Assembly: GCF_005116645.1 (NCBI RefSeq)
Contig: NZ_SWCM01000003.1
Span: 186,001-250,000 of the forward strand
Direction of reading: 5' to 3'
Origin: Desulfopila sp. IMCC35006
GTDB taxonomy: Bacteria; Desulfobacterota; Desulfobulbia; Desulfobulbales; Desulfocapsaceae
DNA length: 64,000 bases
The position numbers and the translations under genes were made by a program. Below, in pieces: positions 34,267 to 45,826 of the stretch. Within the stretch, counting starts at the first letter, position 1; the number at the start of each line of letters is the position of its first letter. The notes under the pieces were generated by a model that ran no database searches, had not been told where the DNA came from, and saw only the letters and a program-made list of their open reading frames with translations.

Positions 34267-35016
34267 ATGGACCGATTTACCAGAACAGTACGATTGCTCG
34301 GCGAAGAACGATTCCACCGCCTGCAGACAAAAATGGTAACCGTAGTAGGCCTTGGGGCAGTGGGAGGTTATGTGGTGGAAGGACTGGTGCGGGCCGGAAT
34401 CAGCCACCTGCGACTGGTTGACCACGACATTATTGAACCGAGTAATTTGAACCGGCAGATTTTCGCTCTGGAAACGACTCTTGGCAGACCTAAAGCCGAG
34501 GTTGCCAGGGAGCGGGTGCTGGCCATCAACTCCGACTGTCGAGTCGAGGCCTTACAGCTGTTTGCCACCGACGAGACCCTTGACCGGATCCTGGATCCTG
34601 AGCCGGACCTGCTGATCGACGCCATCGACTCACTCAATCCCAAAACCCAACTTTTACAAGAAGCGTATCGACGGAAGATTCCGGTCATCAGTTCGATGGG
34701 GGCTGCCCTGCACACCGACCCGACGCTTATTCGGTCCGGCGATATCTTTGCCACTTCCGGCTGCCCCCTGGCCAGGCATCTGCGCAAGCGACTCAGGAGA
34801 AGAGGCGTCGGCGAGGGTATTTCCTGCGTTTATTCGATTGAAAAAATTGATTTTGATTTTCTGGCAGCAGGAGAGCAAGTTCCTCCGGACGATGCGCCCG
34901 CCACCGAAAGAGGCAGGCAACGAAACGTGCTGGGCAGTCTGCCGACCATTACCGGAATTTTTGGCCTGACCATCGCCAACCAGGCTATTATGCGACTTTC
35001 CCAGGAAAAGGAATAG
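34267..35016 (+). CDS. tcdA: tRNA threonylcarbamoyladenosine dehydratase
   Basis: A 249-residue ThiF-like enzyme matching TcdA (CsdL/YgdL), which converts t6A37 to cyclic ct6A in tRNAs reading ANN codons. Typical features are the start MDRFTRTVRLLGEE, the Rossmann GLGAVGGYV, DHDIIEPSNLNRQ, and AIDSLNPKTQLLQ, followed by a C-terminal ISCVYSIE motif seen in TcdA. It is shorter and simpler than MoeB-type enzymes. Followed after three bases by the DUF808 gene on the same strand. Confidence 0.9.
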   Translation: MDRFTRTVRLLGEERFHRLQTKMVTVVGLGAVGGYVVEGLVRAGISHLRLVDHDIIEPSNLNRQIFALETTLGRPKAEVARERVLAINSDCRVEALQLFATDETLDRILDPEPDLLIDAIDSLNPKTQLLQEAYRRKIPVISSMGAALHTDPTLIRSGDIFATSGCPLARHLRKRLRRRGVGEGISCVYSIEKIDFDFLAAGEQVPPDDAPATERGRQRNVLGSLPTITGIFGLTIANQAIMRLSQEKE

Positions 35017-35019
35017 GCT

Positions 35020-35892
35020 ATGACTGGTGGATTTTTTGCCATACTCGATGATATAGCAGCACTCCTCGACGATGCAGCCGTAATGAGCAAACTGGCTGCC
35101 AAAAAGACGGCAGGAATATTGGGCGATGACCTGGCAGTCAATGCGGAAAAGGCCACGGGCTTCCTCGCCTCCCGGGAACTGCCGGTGCTCTGGGCGATCA
35201 CCAAAGGCTCGTTTATCAACAAGTTGATCATTCTGCCGATAGCATTTCTGCTGAGCGCCTATGCATCATGGCTCATCGTGCCGATCCTGCTGCTGGGTGG
35301 GGCATATTTGAGTTATGAAGGCGTTGAAAAAATCTATCACGCCTTCACCCATAGCACAACACAGGCACCGGCGGCAGAAAAAATCAGCGATAAAGCCGAG
35401 CTGCTCAGGATTGAAAAAACCAAGATAAAATCAGCGGTCCTTACCGACTTTATCCTCTCAATCGAAATTGTCATGATTGCCCTTGGCACAGTGATGGAAC
35501 AACAACTGGTCCTGCAGATAATAGTGGTCAGCCTGATTGCGGTACTCGCCACAATTGGTGTTTACGGGGTGGTGGCCATTCTGGTTCGGATGGACGATGC
35601 CGGATTTTATCTCATTACCCGTGGCGGAAAGATGCGCGGTTGGCCGGCAAAACTGTTCCAGTCGACAGGGTCGCTGCTGGTTGCCGCGCTGCCTAAAATC
35701 ATCCGGGCGCTTGGTGTCATCGGCACGATAGCCATGCTCCTGGTCGGAGGCGGCATCTTCACCCACAACCTACAGGTCATACATCACACTGTTGGCAATT
35801 TTCCGTCGCTGCTCGTCAATCTGGCAATTGGCCTGGCTGTCGGGGGAGTCCTGCTGGGTGTCCACCTGGTGGCAAAAAAAATTACCTCCTAG
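35020..35892 (+). CDS. DUF808 family inner membrane protein (YedI-like)
   Basis: A 290-residue membrane protein of the DUF808/YedI family. The start MTGGFFAILDDIAALLDD is diagnostic, followed by KTAGILGDDLAVNAEKATG and about seven membrane helices (the last group in residues 220-285). Function unknown. Begins three bases after tcdA, so probably co-transcribed. Its stop region overlaps the convergent truA gene by four bases. Confidence 0.9.
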   Translation: MTGGFFAILDDIAALLDDAAVMSKLAAKKTAGILGDDLAVNAEKATGFLASRELPVLWAITKGSFINKLIILPIAFLLSAYASWLIVPILLLGGAYLSYEGVEKIYHAFTHSTTQAPAAEKISDKAELLRIEKTKIKSAVLTDFILSIEIVMIALGTVMEQQLVLQIIVVSLIAVLATIGVYGVVAILVRMDDAGFYLITRGGKMRGWPAKLFQSTGSLLVAALPKIIRALGVIGTIAMLLVGGGIFTHNLQVIHHTVGNFPSLLVNLAIGLAVGGVLLGVHLVAKKITS

Positions 35893-36683
35893 GATCGCAA
35901 CTCGTTGCCGAGAAAATCAGCCAACTCCTCTTTATCGTAAAAAGCCCTCTCAAAAAACAGACCCGCCGCCGGTGCGGTATGATTAAACGGCAACGCTGCC
36001 GAACTGTGCAATACGCGGCGGATGTCATCACCGGTCAGTCTGTGGCAACCGACTTCAACCAGCACCCCGACCATGCGGCGCACCATGTGCCAAAGAAAAT
36101 GCGAGCCGACGACTCTCAGCATCAGCCCATCCTCTGATGCAGCCAGCTGCACCGCATGGACAAGGACTTTGGTCGATTTTTTCAGTTCCTGTTTTTCGGC
36201 AAAAGAAGCAAAATCGTGCATCCCGACCATTATCCCGGCAGCATCCTGCATGGCAGTGGCATCAAGCTCTTCCCGTATCCACCAGTTATAGCGTTTGGCA
36301 AAGGCCGACTTGCGCCTTTTCAGCTGATAAATATAACTTCTGGCGACACAGGCATGCCTGGCATGAAAGCGCGGATCAACCGATTCCACCGAAAGTACCG
36401 CTATATCTTTGGGCAGAGTATCGTTGAGCATCACCAGCACCGTCTCCGGTTCCAGCTCACTTGCCACCTCAAGGTGGGCGACATAGGCCAGGGCATGGAC
36501 GCCGCTGTCCGTGCGGCCACAGCCCTGCACATCCATGGCAACCGGACCAAAAACCCGCTCGGCACCCTTTAACAGATCCCCCTGGATGGTCCGGGCCTCA
36601 TTTTGTTTCTGCCAGCCGCTGAAATTGGTTCCATCGTATTCGAGGATGAGCTTATAGCGGCGTGGTGCCGATTTCCAGGTCAT
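35889..36683 (-). CDS. truA: tRNA pseudouridine synthase A
   Basis: A 264-residue TruA, which modifies uridines 38-40 in the tRNA anticodon arm. Catalytic D59 lies in GCGRTDSGVHA, and the N-terminal LEYDGTNFSGWQ and C-terminal FLWHMVRRMVG motifs are present. GGAG precedes the ATG by about 14 bases. Convergent with the DUF808 gene and upstream of it by overlap only. Confidence 0.95.
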   Translation of the reverse strand: MTWKSAPRRYKLILEYDGTNFSGWQKQNEARTIQGDLLKGAERVFGPVAMDVQGCGRTDSGVHALAYVAHLEVASELEPETVLVMLNDTLPKDIAVLSVESVDPRFHARHACVARSYIYQLKRRKSAFAKRYNWWIREELDATAMQDAAGIMVGMHDFASFAEKQELKKSTKVLVHAVQLAASEDGLMLRVVGSHFLWHMVRRMVGVLVEVGCHRLTGDDIRRVLHSSAALPFNHTAPAAGLFFERAFYDKEELADFLGNELRS

Positions 36684-36702
36684 AATATGGTTTTTCTCCT
36701 GC

Positions 36703-38820
36703 CTACTTGTTTGGGGTGATTTTTTGCCAGACGGTCACCTGGCTGATGGAATGTTGAAATTTTCGACTCGTCTCCCGGATGACGAATTCTACGTCTTGCG
36801 GATCCGCGACCATCGTAAAATGCGGTTGCAGATAATCGCGCAAACCATCCAGCGTTGTATAGGGTTCGCCGTCCTTTCTGTATCCTCCGATCCAGTTTTC
36901 CCGGCGGGTGAATTCTTCCAGCCAGGTATACGGGGAGGTGAGTATCAGAATACCGCCATCGGCCAGACGTTCATGGATAGTGGAGAGGAATCTGGCCGGG
37001 TTCGACAGGCGGTCGAGCAGATTTGCGGCGAGTATCAAATCGTATCCGGTAAACTGCGACTTCAGATTCTGCGCATCGGCCTGGTAAAATTCCACCCGGC
37101 CGGCGTTTTCCGCAAGACCGAGATCGGCAAGCTTTCTCTCATGGTAGGAAACAATGTCACCTTCTTCGGGCAGCTCGTAGCGCAGAACTCCTTTTCCCTG
37201 CATCTGATAGGCAATCCGGATGAATCTGGCGGAAAAATCAAGGCCATGGACCATTCCAAATTCCCTGGCCAGTTCAAAGCTGGCACGCCCTACCGAACAT
37301 CCCAGGTCGAGTGCTCTGTTTTTCGGTCTGCCCTGCATATGCGAAAGACAGATAGCCGCGCATGCAGCAGCAAAATTGTCCACATTGAAAAATGTCCGGC
37401 CATAATGCGCCTCGCAATACTGCGAAACCGCGCTATCGGTCTCGTACATCGCCTGCGCAATCTCCAACGGTTGCCTGGCTTCAACGTAGCGAAACCCGGC
37501 GTGCTGAAAAAAATGGCGCCGAAAGGCATAGCGGGCATCACGGGTCGCCTCGTTCCCGGTGGAAATCCACGAGCCGCCTTTGAAAAGATTATGCTGAGTA
37601 TCAAAGGTGGGGGTAGAAAAATCATCATAACAGGGATGCACCTCAAAGCCCTCAAAACCGTTGATAGGGGTCTCCGTCCACTGCCAGACATTGCCGATAA
37701 TATCGTAGAATTCGCCAAACCGGAAGAGATCGACCGGGCAGGAGGAGGCCCAGTGTTCCAGGTTGATATTGCCAGGTGCCTGTGACCAGTAGGGTTGATC
37801 CGGAATGCTATGCAGTTCGTGCAGCCGGTACCATTCATCTTCGGTCGGCAGTCGGATTGGCGCCGCTTTTTTCTCCGCCAGCCAGTTGCAGAACGCCTTC
37901 GCCTCCAGATAATTGACCTCAACCGGCCAGTTCCAAGGCATATCGATATGAGCGGAAACTGTTCTGAGTTGGTAACCGCCGGCCTCTTGCAACCAGAATA
38001 ACGGATGCTGCGCCTTGCTGAAGGCAACCCATTTCCGCCCCTCTTCCGTCCAGTATTGCTCCTTCCGGTAACCGTTGTCTTCAACGAATTCGAGGAATTC
38101 GCCATTGGAAACAAGATATTTTGCCGCTTTAAAATCCTTTACCTTGAATTGATGATGGCCGAATTCATTATCCCAGCCATACAGCGGGTGATCTTTTGTC
38201 TTGCCGAGGACGACCTTTCCACCCGCCACAGGAAGCAATATGTTTTCCGGGGCTTCTCCGCGAAGCGGACAGATGTCCCAACCATCCAGAGAGCGCACCT
38301 CACCTATCGGCAGTCGGCGGATAATAACCGAAGAGGTCTCGAAATGAATCCGCTGGTGCTCAATACCCATCATGATCACCCAGAATGGACTGTCCCAGGT
38401 GATCGGCATGGCAAGAGGCAGCTCGGCGATCACCTGACCGACATAGTCCCGCACTTCCTGTCGATAGGCCCGAACCTCATCAACCGTCGGCCAGTCGTAG
38501 TTACGTGCATCCAGGTCATCCCAAGACATTTCATCCACCCCGATTGCGAACATCGACTCAAAAACAGGATTGATCCGTCGTTCGATAAGCCGGGCTGTGT
38601 TTAATTTATTGAGATAAAAAACAGCGGTATGGCCGAGATAAAAGATCAGCGGATGCCTGAGGGGCTCAGGCCGCAGGTAAAAGGCCGCATCACGGGCCAG
38701 ATGCTCGTACAATTGCCCATCAAGATCAAAGGTCGTATAAAAATATTGCAGTATCTCCTGTCGTTTTGCCTCTGCACTGCCTTCATTGAGAATTATAGTC
38801 CGACTCTTTTTCAGTTCCAT
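36703..38820 (-). CDS. ovoA: OvoA: 5-histidylcysteine sulfoxide synthase / N-methyltransferase
   Basis: A 705-residue protein with the three-part OvoA architecture: a DinB-like domain carrying the iron ligands H64 and H155-x3-H159-x-E161 (EHQRIHFE), an FGE-sulfatase-like domain (GNVWQWTETPI, GGSWISTGNEATRDARYAFRRH), and a SAM methyltransferase (LDLGCSVGRAS, about residue 490 on). It couples histidine and cysteine to 5-histidylcysteine sulfoxide and methylates 4-mercaptohistidine in ovothiol synthesis. ATG 38820 follows AGGAAGGAAC; a longer reading is unlikely. No separate sulfoxide lyase (OvoB) gene is evident in the immediate neighbourhood. Confidence 0.92.
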   Translation of the reverse strand: MELKKSRTIILNEGSAEAKRQEILQYFYTTFDLDGQLYEHLARDAAFYLRPEPLRHPLIFYLGHTAVFYLNKLNTARLIERRINPVFESMFAIGVDEMSWDDLDARNYDWPTVDEVRAYRQEVRDYVGQVIAELPLAMPITWDSPFWVIMMGIEHQRIHFETSSVIIRRLPIGEVRSLDGWDICPLRGEAPENILLPVAGGKVVLGKTKDHPLYGWDNEFGHHQFKVKDFKAAKYLVSNGEFLEFVEDNGYRKEQYWTEEGRKWVAFSKAQHPLFWLQEAGGYQLRTVSAHIDMPWNWPVEVNYLEAKAFCNWLAEKKAAPIRLPTEDEWYRLHELHSIPDQPYWSQAPGNINLEHWASSCPVDLFRFGEFYDIIGNVWQWTETPINGFEGFEVHPCYDDFSTPTFDTQHNLFKGGSWISTGNEATRDARYAFRRHFFQHAGFRYVEARQPLEIAQAMYETDSAVSQYCEAHYGRTFFNVDNFAAACAAICLSHMQGRPKNRALDLGCSVGRASFELAREFGMVHGLDFSARFIRIAYQMQGKGVLRYELPEEGDIVSYHERKLADLGLAENAGRVEFYQADAQNLKSQFTGYDLILAANLLDRLSNPARFLSTIHERLADGGILILTSPYTWLEEFTRRENWIGGYRKDGEPYTTLDGLRDYLQPHFTMVADPQDVEFVIRETSRKFQHSISQVTVWQKITPNK

Positions 38821-38993
38821 AGTTCCTTCCTCGTTGGCAAACTGTTCTGCGAGAGTTACATTTCCAGTGAGAGAAGATAAAGCATCCCTCAAACTTTAGT
38901 ACCTTGCAGAGTATCTTTTTACCAACAATGCTTCCCGTTTTTTCGTTCGTGTGCTTCGGGATGAATTTACCGTTTAAGGGACACCGGCTATCA

Positions 38994-41593
<2,600 letters not shown>

Positions 41594-41665
41594 TTATTAG
41601 CATCGCCTGTCTATTGCATAAAAAACAGGCTCTCTTTTTTATTCTGCCAACATTCTCATCATACT

Positions 41666-42535
41666 ATGCATTATCAGGGAAATATTTTTCGCCCACCCAG
41701 TGAGGCGAACTCCATTCTATTGCAGATAACGACCGGCTGTTCCCATAACAAATGCACCTTCTGCGGCATGTATAAAGGAAGCCGGTTTTCCATAAAAGAC
41801 GATCGGACCATCATGGCGGATATCGATTTTGCCGCCGCCCACTGCCGACGCCAGAACCGGCTTTTTCTCTGTGACGGAGACGCTCTCATTATCTCGCAGG
41901 ATCGTCTGTTAAACATCCTGTCCGCCATCCGCACCAAACTCCCCTGGGTGACCAGAATCGGCACCTATGCCAACACGAAGAGCATCAGACGCAAAAGCCC
42001 GGAACAGCTCCGCGAGCTTTTTGACAACGGGCTGCAAATCGCCTATATGGGTCTGGAATCAGGCGATGACGTCACCCTGCATGCGATCAACAAAGGTGCC
42101 GATGCAGCCCGGATGATCGACATGGGCAAAAAGCTACGCGCCACCGGGATCAAACTGTCGATCACCGTCCTGCTCGGCATTGCCGGAAAAGAGCGCTCCC
42201 ATATCCATGCCCGAGAGACCGGCCGTGTACTCAGTGCAATCGATCCGGAATATGTCGGCGCTCTCAGCCTTATGCTCACCCCCGGCACCCCCCTCTTCGA
42301 TGGTGCCGACAGGGGAGAATTCATCCTGCCATCACCCCACGAGATGCTTGAGGAACTCGCCATCATGCTGGCCAACACCGAACTGTCAAACGGCTACTTT
42401 CATGCCAATCATGCCTCAAACTATCTGCCTATTAAAGCCCATTTGCCGCAGGATAAACCGGCCACCCTCAAGCTTATTGACCGGGCCCTGCACGGCAAAG
42501 TCAGTTTGAAACCGGAATATCTGCGCGGCTTATAA
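41666..42535 (+). CDS. Radical SAM protein
   Basis: A 289-residue radical SAM enzyme. The cluster cysteines C25, C30 and C33 lie in TGCSHNKCTFCG, a Cx4Cx2C variant found in a group of small radical SAM proteins, then GMYKGSRF. DGDALII and GLESGDDVTL resemble conserved glycine/SAM-binding strands of Elp3/HemN-like members. The substrate is unknown. Monocistronic, in front of a bidirectional terminator. Confidence 0.85.
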   Translation: MHYQGNIFRPPSEANSILLQITTGCSHNKCTFCGMYKGSRFSIKDDRTIMADIDFAAAHCRRQNRLFLCDGDALIISQDRLLNILSAIRTKLPWVTRIGTYANTKSIRRKSPEQLRELFDNGLQIAYMGLESGDDVTLHAINKGADAARMIDMGKKLRATGIKLSITVLLGIAGKERSHIHARETGRVLSAIDPEYVGALSLMLTPGTPLFDGADRGEFILPSPHEMLEELAIMLANTELSNGYFHANHASNYLPIKAHLPQDKPATLKLIDRALHGKVSLKPEYLRGL

Positions 42536-42612
42536 TTGGCTTCCAACCCCGGTAACCGCTATGAAGGCCAGGACAAGTACTTTAGACCGATTATTTTCTA
42601 ACGAAAAAACGA

Positions 42613-42643
42613 AACCCCTTGCTGACAAGTGCAACAAGGGGTT
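42613..42643. terminator. Bidirectional terminator
   Basis: AACCCCTTG (42613-42621) and CAAGGGGTT (42635-42643) form a 9-bp stem between the convergent radical SAM and FadL genes. Confidence 0.7.
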
Positions 42644-42666
42644 CATGTCACCTTCTATCAAGACCT

Positions 42667-43911
42667 TTAAAAACGGTAATTCAAACCGACAGTAATAAGA
42701 AACGCCGCGGCGTCGGTGAATTCGCCGTCGATTTTACCATCAGCGCTCTTTGCCGTACGGGACTCTTTGTAATCATAGAGAGCGGCAATACCGATATCCA
42801 TCTTGTCAGTTACCGCATACTGCGCCCCAAGGGAATAGATCCAGGCATTGGAATCAGGCAGCTCAAAACCGATATTTTCTGTCGGAACCGGAGTTTGATC
42901 ATAGGCAAAACCGCCCATCAGGGTCAGATAATCGGTGAGAGTATAGGTCAAGCCGATACGAAAGGCATTACTGTCATCCCAGTCTTTAGGTATAGGATCT
43001 TCAAATGCAGCAACGGCGGGTGGAGTAAAATTAAAATCAAGCTTGTCATACGTCGACCAGAATGTTCTGTCCCAGGTAAGCTCCACATTGAGTTTGGGTA
43101 ACACATCATAGGCAACTGACAAAGCGAAAACTGCCGGAACGGGAACAGAGACTTCAGCAGGGAAAGTGCCTGTTGCTCTGCCAGGCTGGATTAGTGTGGC
43201 TTCATCTTCAAAATCAAGATCAACCTTGGAACGATAGGTCGCAGAAATATTCAATTTTTCAACTGGTTTCACTGCAAGGGCAACATTCCAACCCCATTCT
43301 GTTGTATCGCCATCCATATCACGTCCCAAAGGAGCACGAGTACCAGCAGGATATGGGGGAGACGGCAAGGTTACCATTCCATTACTAGTTACCGTCGCCT
43401 TGGCGTAAAGCATCCGTGGACCAGCTGCAATAGATACCATATCGCCAAAACTATAGGAAACGGTGGGGTTCACCTCAATCACCTCGAGTGTGAATTCCTC
43501 GGCAAATGTTCTCGGATAAGGATCTTTCCATTGTTTAGACAAACCAGCCGGTGCGGTTATGGCAAGACCAAAACGGGCACCACCGTAGGAGGGAGTCACG
43601 ACAAAACCGGTGGGTACAAAAAAATTCTCTGCTTCTGAACTCCCGTTGTAAATTGGACTACGGGAATCTGCATAATCAATTTCAGTAAGATGAATCCAGG
43701 TCGCATCAGCCTCCAGATGCCAGGTATCGGCCATCCAGGCCATATTGGCGGGGTTGTAATAGGCGGTGTCAGCCCTGGTCGATGAAGCGATGTTGGCCCC
43801 GGCTTTTGCCGTTGAATCAACAGACTGCTCCGGAATACGCCAACCGGAAGCCATTGCCGAGCCCGCAGCAAACAATGATACCAGGGCCAATACAGAAATC
43901 TTTTTTTTCAT
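42667..43911 (-). CDS. FadL/OMPP1-type outer membrane long-chain fatty acid transporter
   Basis: A 414-residue outer-membrane protein of the OmpP1/FadL/TodX family. Signal peptide at 1-21 (MKKKISVLALVSLFAAGSAMA), then SGWRIPEQS, the N-terminal hatch segment, ANIASSTRADTAYYNPANMAW, and alternating beta strands ending in the aromatic C-terminal LNYRF. It would allow uptake of fatty acids or other hydrophobic compounds. GGGGAGAG precedes the ATG. Its location beside EtfAB/EMO and a thioesterase supports fatty-acid use. Confidence 0.9.
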   Translation of the reverse strand: MKKKISVLALVSLFAAGSAMASGWRIPEQSVDSTAKAGANIASSTRADTAYYNPANMAWMADTWHLEADATWIHLTEIDYADSRSPIYNGSSEAENFFVPTGFVVTPSYGGARFGLAITAPAGLSKQWKDPYPRTFAEEFTLEVIEVNPTVSYSFGDMVSIAAGPRMLYAKATVTSNGMVTLPSPPYPAGTRAPLGRDMDGDTTEWGWNVALAVKPVEKLNISATYRSKVDLDFEDEATLIQPGRATGTFPAEVSVPVPAVFALSVAYDVLPKLNVELTWDRTFWSTYDKLDFNFTPPAVAAFEDPIPKDWDDSNAFRIGLTYTLTDYLTLMGGFAYDQTPVPTENIGFELPDSNAWIYSLGAQYAVTDKMDIGIAALYDYKESRTAKSADGKIDGEFTDAAAFLITVGLNYRF

Positions 43912-44125
43912 ACTTCTCTCCCCTCGGTCTTGAAATTTCACAAGTCTGTCAATCCCTGCAACAGACGCTCCTTTCCATCTATCCGCGAGAATTCCTGCAG
44001 GATAAACGGCCTCCCCTCCCACCAACAAAACTTCCCTTTACGTTCAAGTAAACCTGTAAATAAAAGCCTTTTTTCAATTATATCATCGCTTGTAATATAT
44101 AACCATAATGAATGTCAACCATAAA

Positions 44126-44539
44126 TCATACTGTCCCTGATGATCGTAGTTTTTCAATTTCCTGCAGCATCTCGCCTTCCATGGCAACGGCTCTGCCGGT
44201 CTTGTCGGCGATCACAAAAGTTATAAGGGCATCGGCGGCCACTTTTTTTGATTCTTTAATCAGGATTTGCTGATTGAGGACAACACTTCTATTGCCGATT
44301 TTTTCAATAGTGGTGGTCGCGACCAACGTCTCACCAACCGGCACGGCCAGACGATAATTGACGTTGATATTGACCACCAGAAAGATAATGCCCTGCTTTG
44401 CCCATTTTTTAAGGTCAATTTTCGATTCCAGAGTCGCCCAACGATCTTCCTCAAAAAACTCCAGATACCTTGCATTATTAACATGCCCGTAGAAATCGGC
44501 ATGATAGCCTCGTACTTTTATTTCCGTCAGATATTCCAT
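44126..44539 (-). CDS. Hotdog-fold acyl-CoA thioesterase
   Basis: A 137-residue hotdog thioesterase of the YbgC / 4-hydroxybenzoyl-CoA thioesterase type. VRGYHADFYGHVNNARYLEFFEE holds the family signature with the nucleophilic Asp (D15) in YHADFYGHV. It hydrolyses an acyl-CoA, probably releasing fatty acids or relieving CoA trapping in beta-oxidation. Closely followed upstream by the SCP2-like gene (23-base gap) on the same strand. Confidence 0.85.
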   Translation of the reverse strand: MEYLTEIKVRGYHADFYGHVNNARYLEFFEEDRWATLESKIDLKKWAKQGIIFLVVNINVNYRLAVPVGETLVATTTIEKIGNRSVVLNQQILIKESKKVAADALITFVIADKTGRAVAMEGEMLQEIEKLRSSGTV

Positions 44540-44562
44540 AGCATTTCACCACCGATTGAGAA

Positions 44563-44877
44563 TCATCCACCATCCTTGCCAAAACAACGTAGAAAAAGCT
44601 GTAGAGCGCCAGGATTATTTGACTTAATAGTTCCCTTCATGAAATCCTTCATGCCGGGACGATAATTTTCCTGCCAGATTTTCAAGAAAAATTCCGGGCT
44701 GGTTTTGCAGACACAATCGGCATTATCAAATGTTCTGCCATCGCTGACCGTACAGCTGTCAGCGCTGCATAGAACGGACTTTTTTATATCCCTTATGGAG
44801 AAATAAAAGCTTGTTGGCTCGGCAAAGGTTCCAGCAACAAAGACCTTCGGCAGTTTGGTGAAAAGTGCATCAAGCAT
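44563..44877 (-). CDS. SCP2 sterol-transfer-domain-like protein
   Basis: A 104-residue protein resembling an SCP2-type lipid-binding domain: FSIRDIKKS, then a cysteine-rich middle (CSADSCTV...DCVCKTSPE) and LKIWQENYRPGMKDFMKG. The latter helix-loop stretch is typical of bacterial SCP2-like proteins. The cysteines are unusual. It may bind acyl chains for the neighbouring enzymes. GGAGAAAGG precedes the ATG. Immediately upstream, 17 bases away, is etfA. Confidence 0.6.
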   Translation of the reverse strand: MLDALFTKLPKVFVAGTFAEPTSFYFSIRDIKKSVLCSADSCTVSDGRTFDNADCVCKTSPEFFLKIWQENYRPGMKDFMKGTIKSNNPGALQLFLRCFGKDGG

Positions 44878-44894
44878 TACCTTTCTCCTCTTGC

Positions 44895-45812
44895 CTAAAG
44901 AGCCTGAATTTTTGCCGTGAGGGCCGGGACAAACTGCTTCAAGTCGGCGACAACCAGAACATCGGCGACATCGCCGATAGGTGCATCCTTATCGGTATTG
45001 ACCGCAACGATGAATTCCGATTTCTTCATACCGGCCAGATGTTGAATCGCTCCCGAGATGCCGCAGGCAACATACAGTTTCGGGGCCACGGTCTGGCCCG
45101 TCGTACCAACCTGCCGATTATGCTCAACCCATTCGGAATCGACCACCGGCCGACTGGCACCATACTCGCCGCCCAGGGCTTTGGCCAGATCAGCGATCAT
45201 CGCCACATTTTCAGGCTTGCCGATACCCCGACCGGCGCTGACAATGATTTTGGCTTTGCCCAAGTCAACACCACCACTCTCCGCCTGCTCATAGCCGGTA
45301 AACTCAATCTTGCCACCACTCTGACTGGTGAGTTTTTCGACTACCGGCGCAGCACTCGGCACCTCGGCGAGACCAAAGGCCCCAGCCTGCAGGGTGACGA
45401 CCGTCTTGGCGGTTTTCGGAGCAACGTCACGCCGCAGTTTGGCATTACAGACCGGCACTACCATCGTGCTGCCCGCGACATCGACCACCTCGGAAATCTG
45501 TGCTGCCTGAAGTGCAAAAGCGACCCGCGGAGCAAGATCCCATCCATAGGAAGAATGAGAGAACACCACCATATCCGGTTGCTCTTTGGCAACGACATCA
45601 AGAATCAACTGTTTATGTCCATCCGGATTATATTCCCCGGCGGCAGAAACATCAGCAAGATAGAGCTTGCCCCCGTATTGCGGCAAGGCACTGTCGCTGC
45701 CAACAAGAAACATGGCAGTTTCGGCCGCCATCTTCTCGGCAAACGCCATCAATTCATAACAACTGTTCAGCAGTTTTCCCTCTCTACTTTCAGCAATAAG
45801 CAAAACTTTCAT
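44895..45812 (-). CDS. etfA: Electron transfer flavoprotein alpha subunit
   Basis: A 305-residue EtfA. The C-terminal FAD-binding half contains IIVSAGRGIGKPENV and TGQTVAPKLYVACGISGAIQHLAG. It accepts electrons from acyl-CoA dehydrogenases together with EtfB. The ATG at 45812 is chosen because AGGTG precedes it; a GTG three codons upstream is possible. It follows etfB by 14 bases. Confidence 0.97.
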   Translation of the reverse strand: MKVLLIAESREGKLLNSCYELMAFAEKMAAETAMFLVGSDSALPQYGGKLYLADVSAAGEYNPDGHKQLILDVVAKEQPDMVVFSHSSYGWDLAPRVAFALQAAQISEVVDVAGSTMVVPVCNAKLRRDVAPKTAKTVVTLQAGAFGLAEVPSAAPVVEKLTSQSGGKIEFTGYEQAESGGVDLGKAKIIVSAGRGIGKPENVAMIADLAKALGGEYGASRPVVDSEWVEHNRQVGTTGQTVAPKLYVACGISGAIQHLAGMKKSEFIVAVNTDKDAPIGDVADVLVVADLKQFVPALTAKIQAL

Positions 45813-45826
45813 CGTCGTCACCTCTC

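Noticed and set aside
36724-37785. 353-codon plus-strand frame
   Set aside because: Antisense shadow of OvoA.
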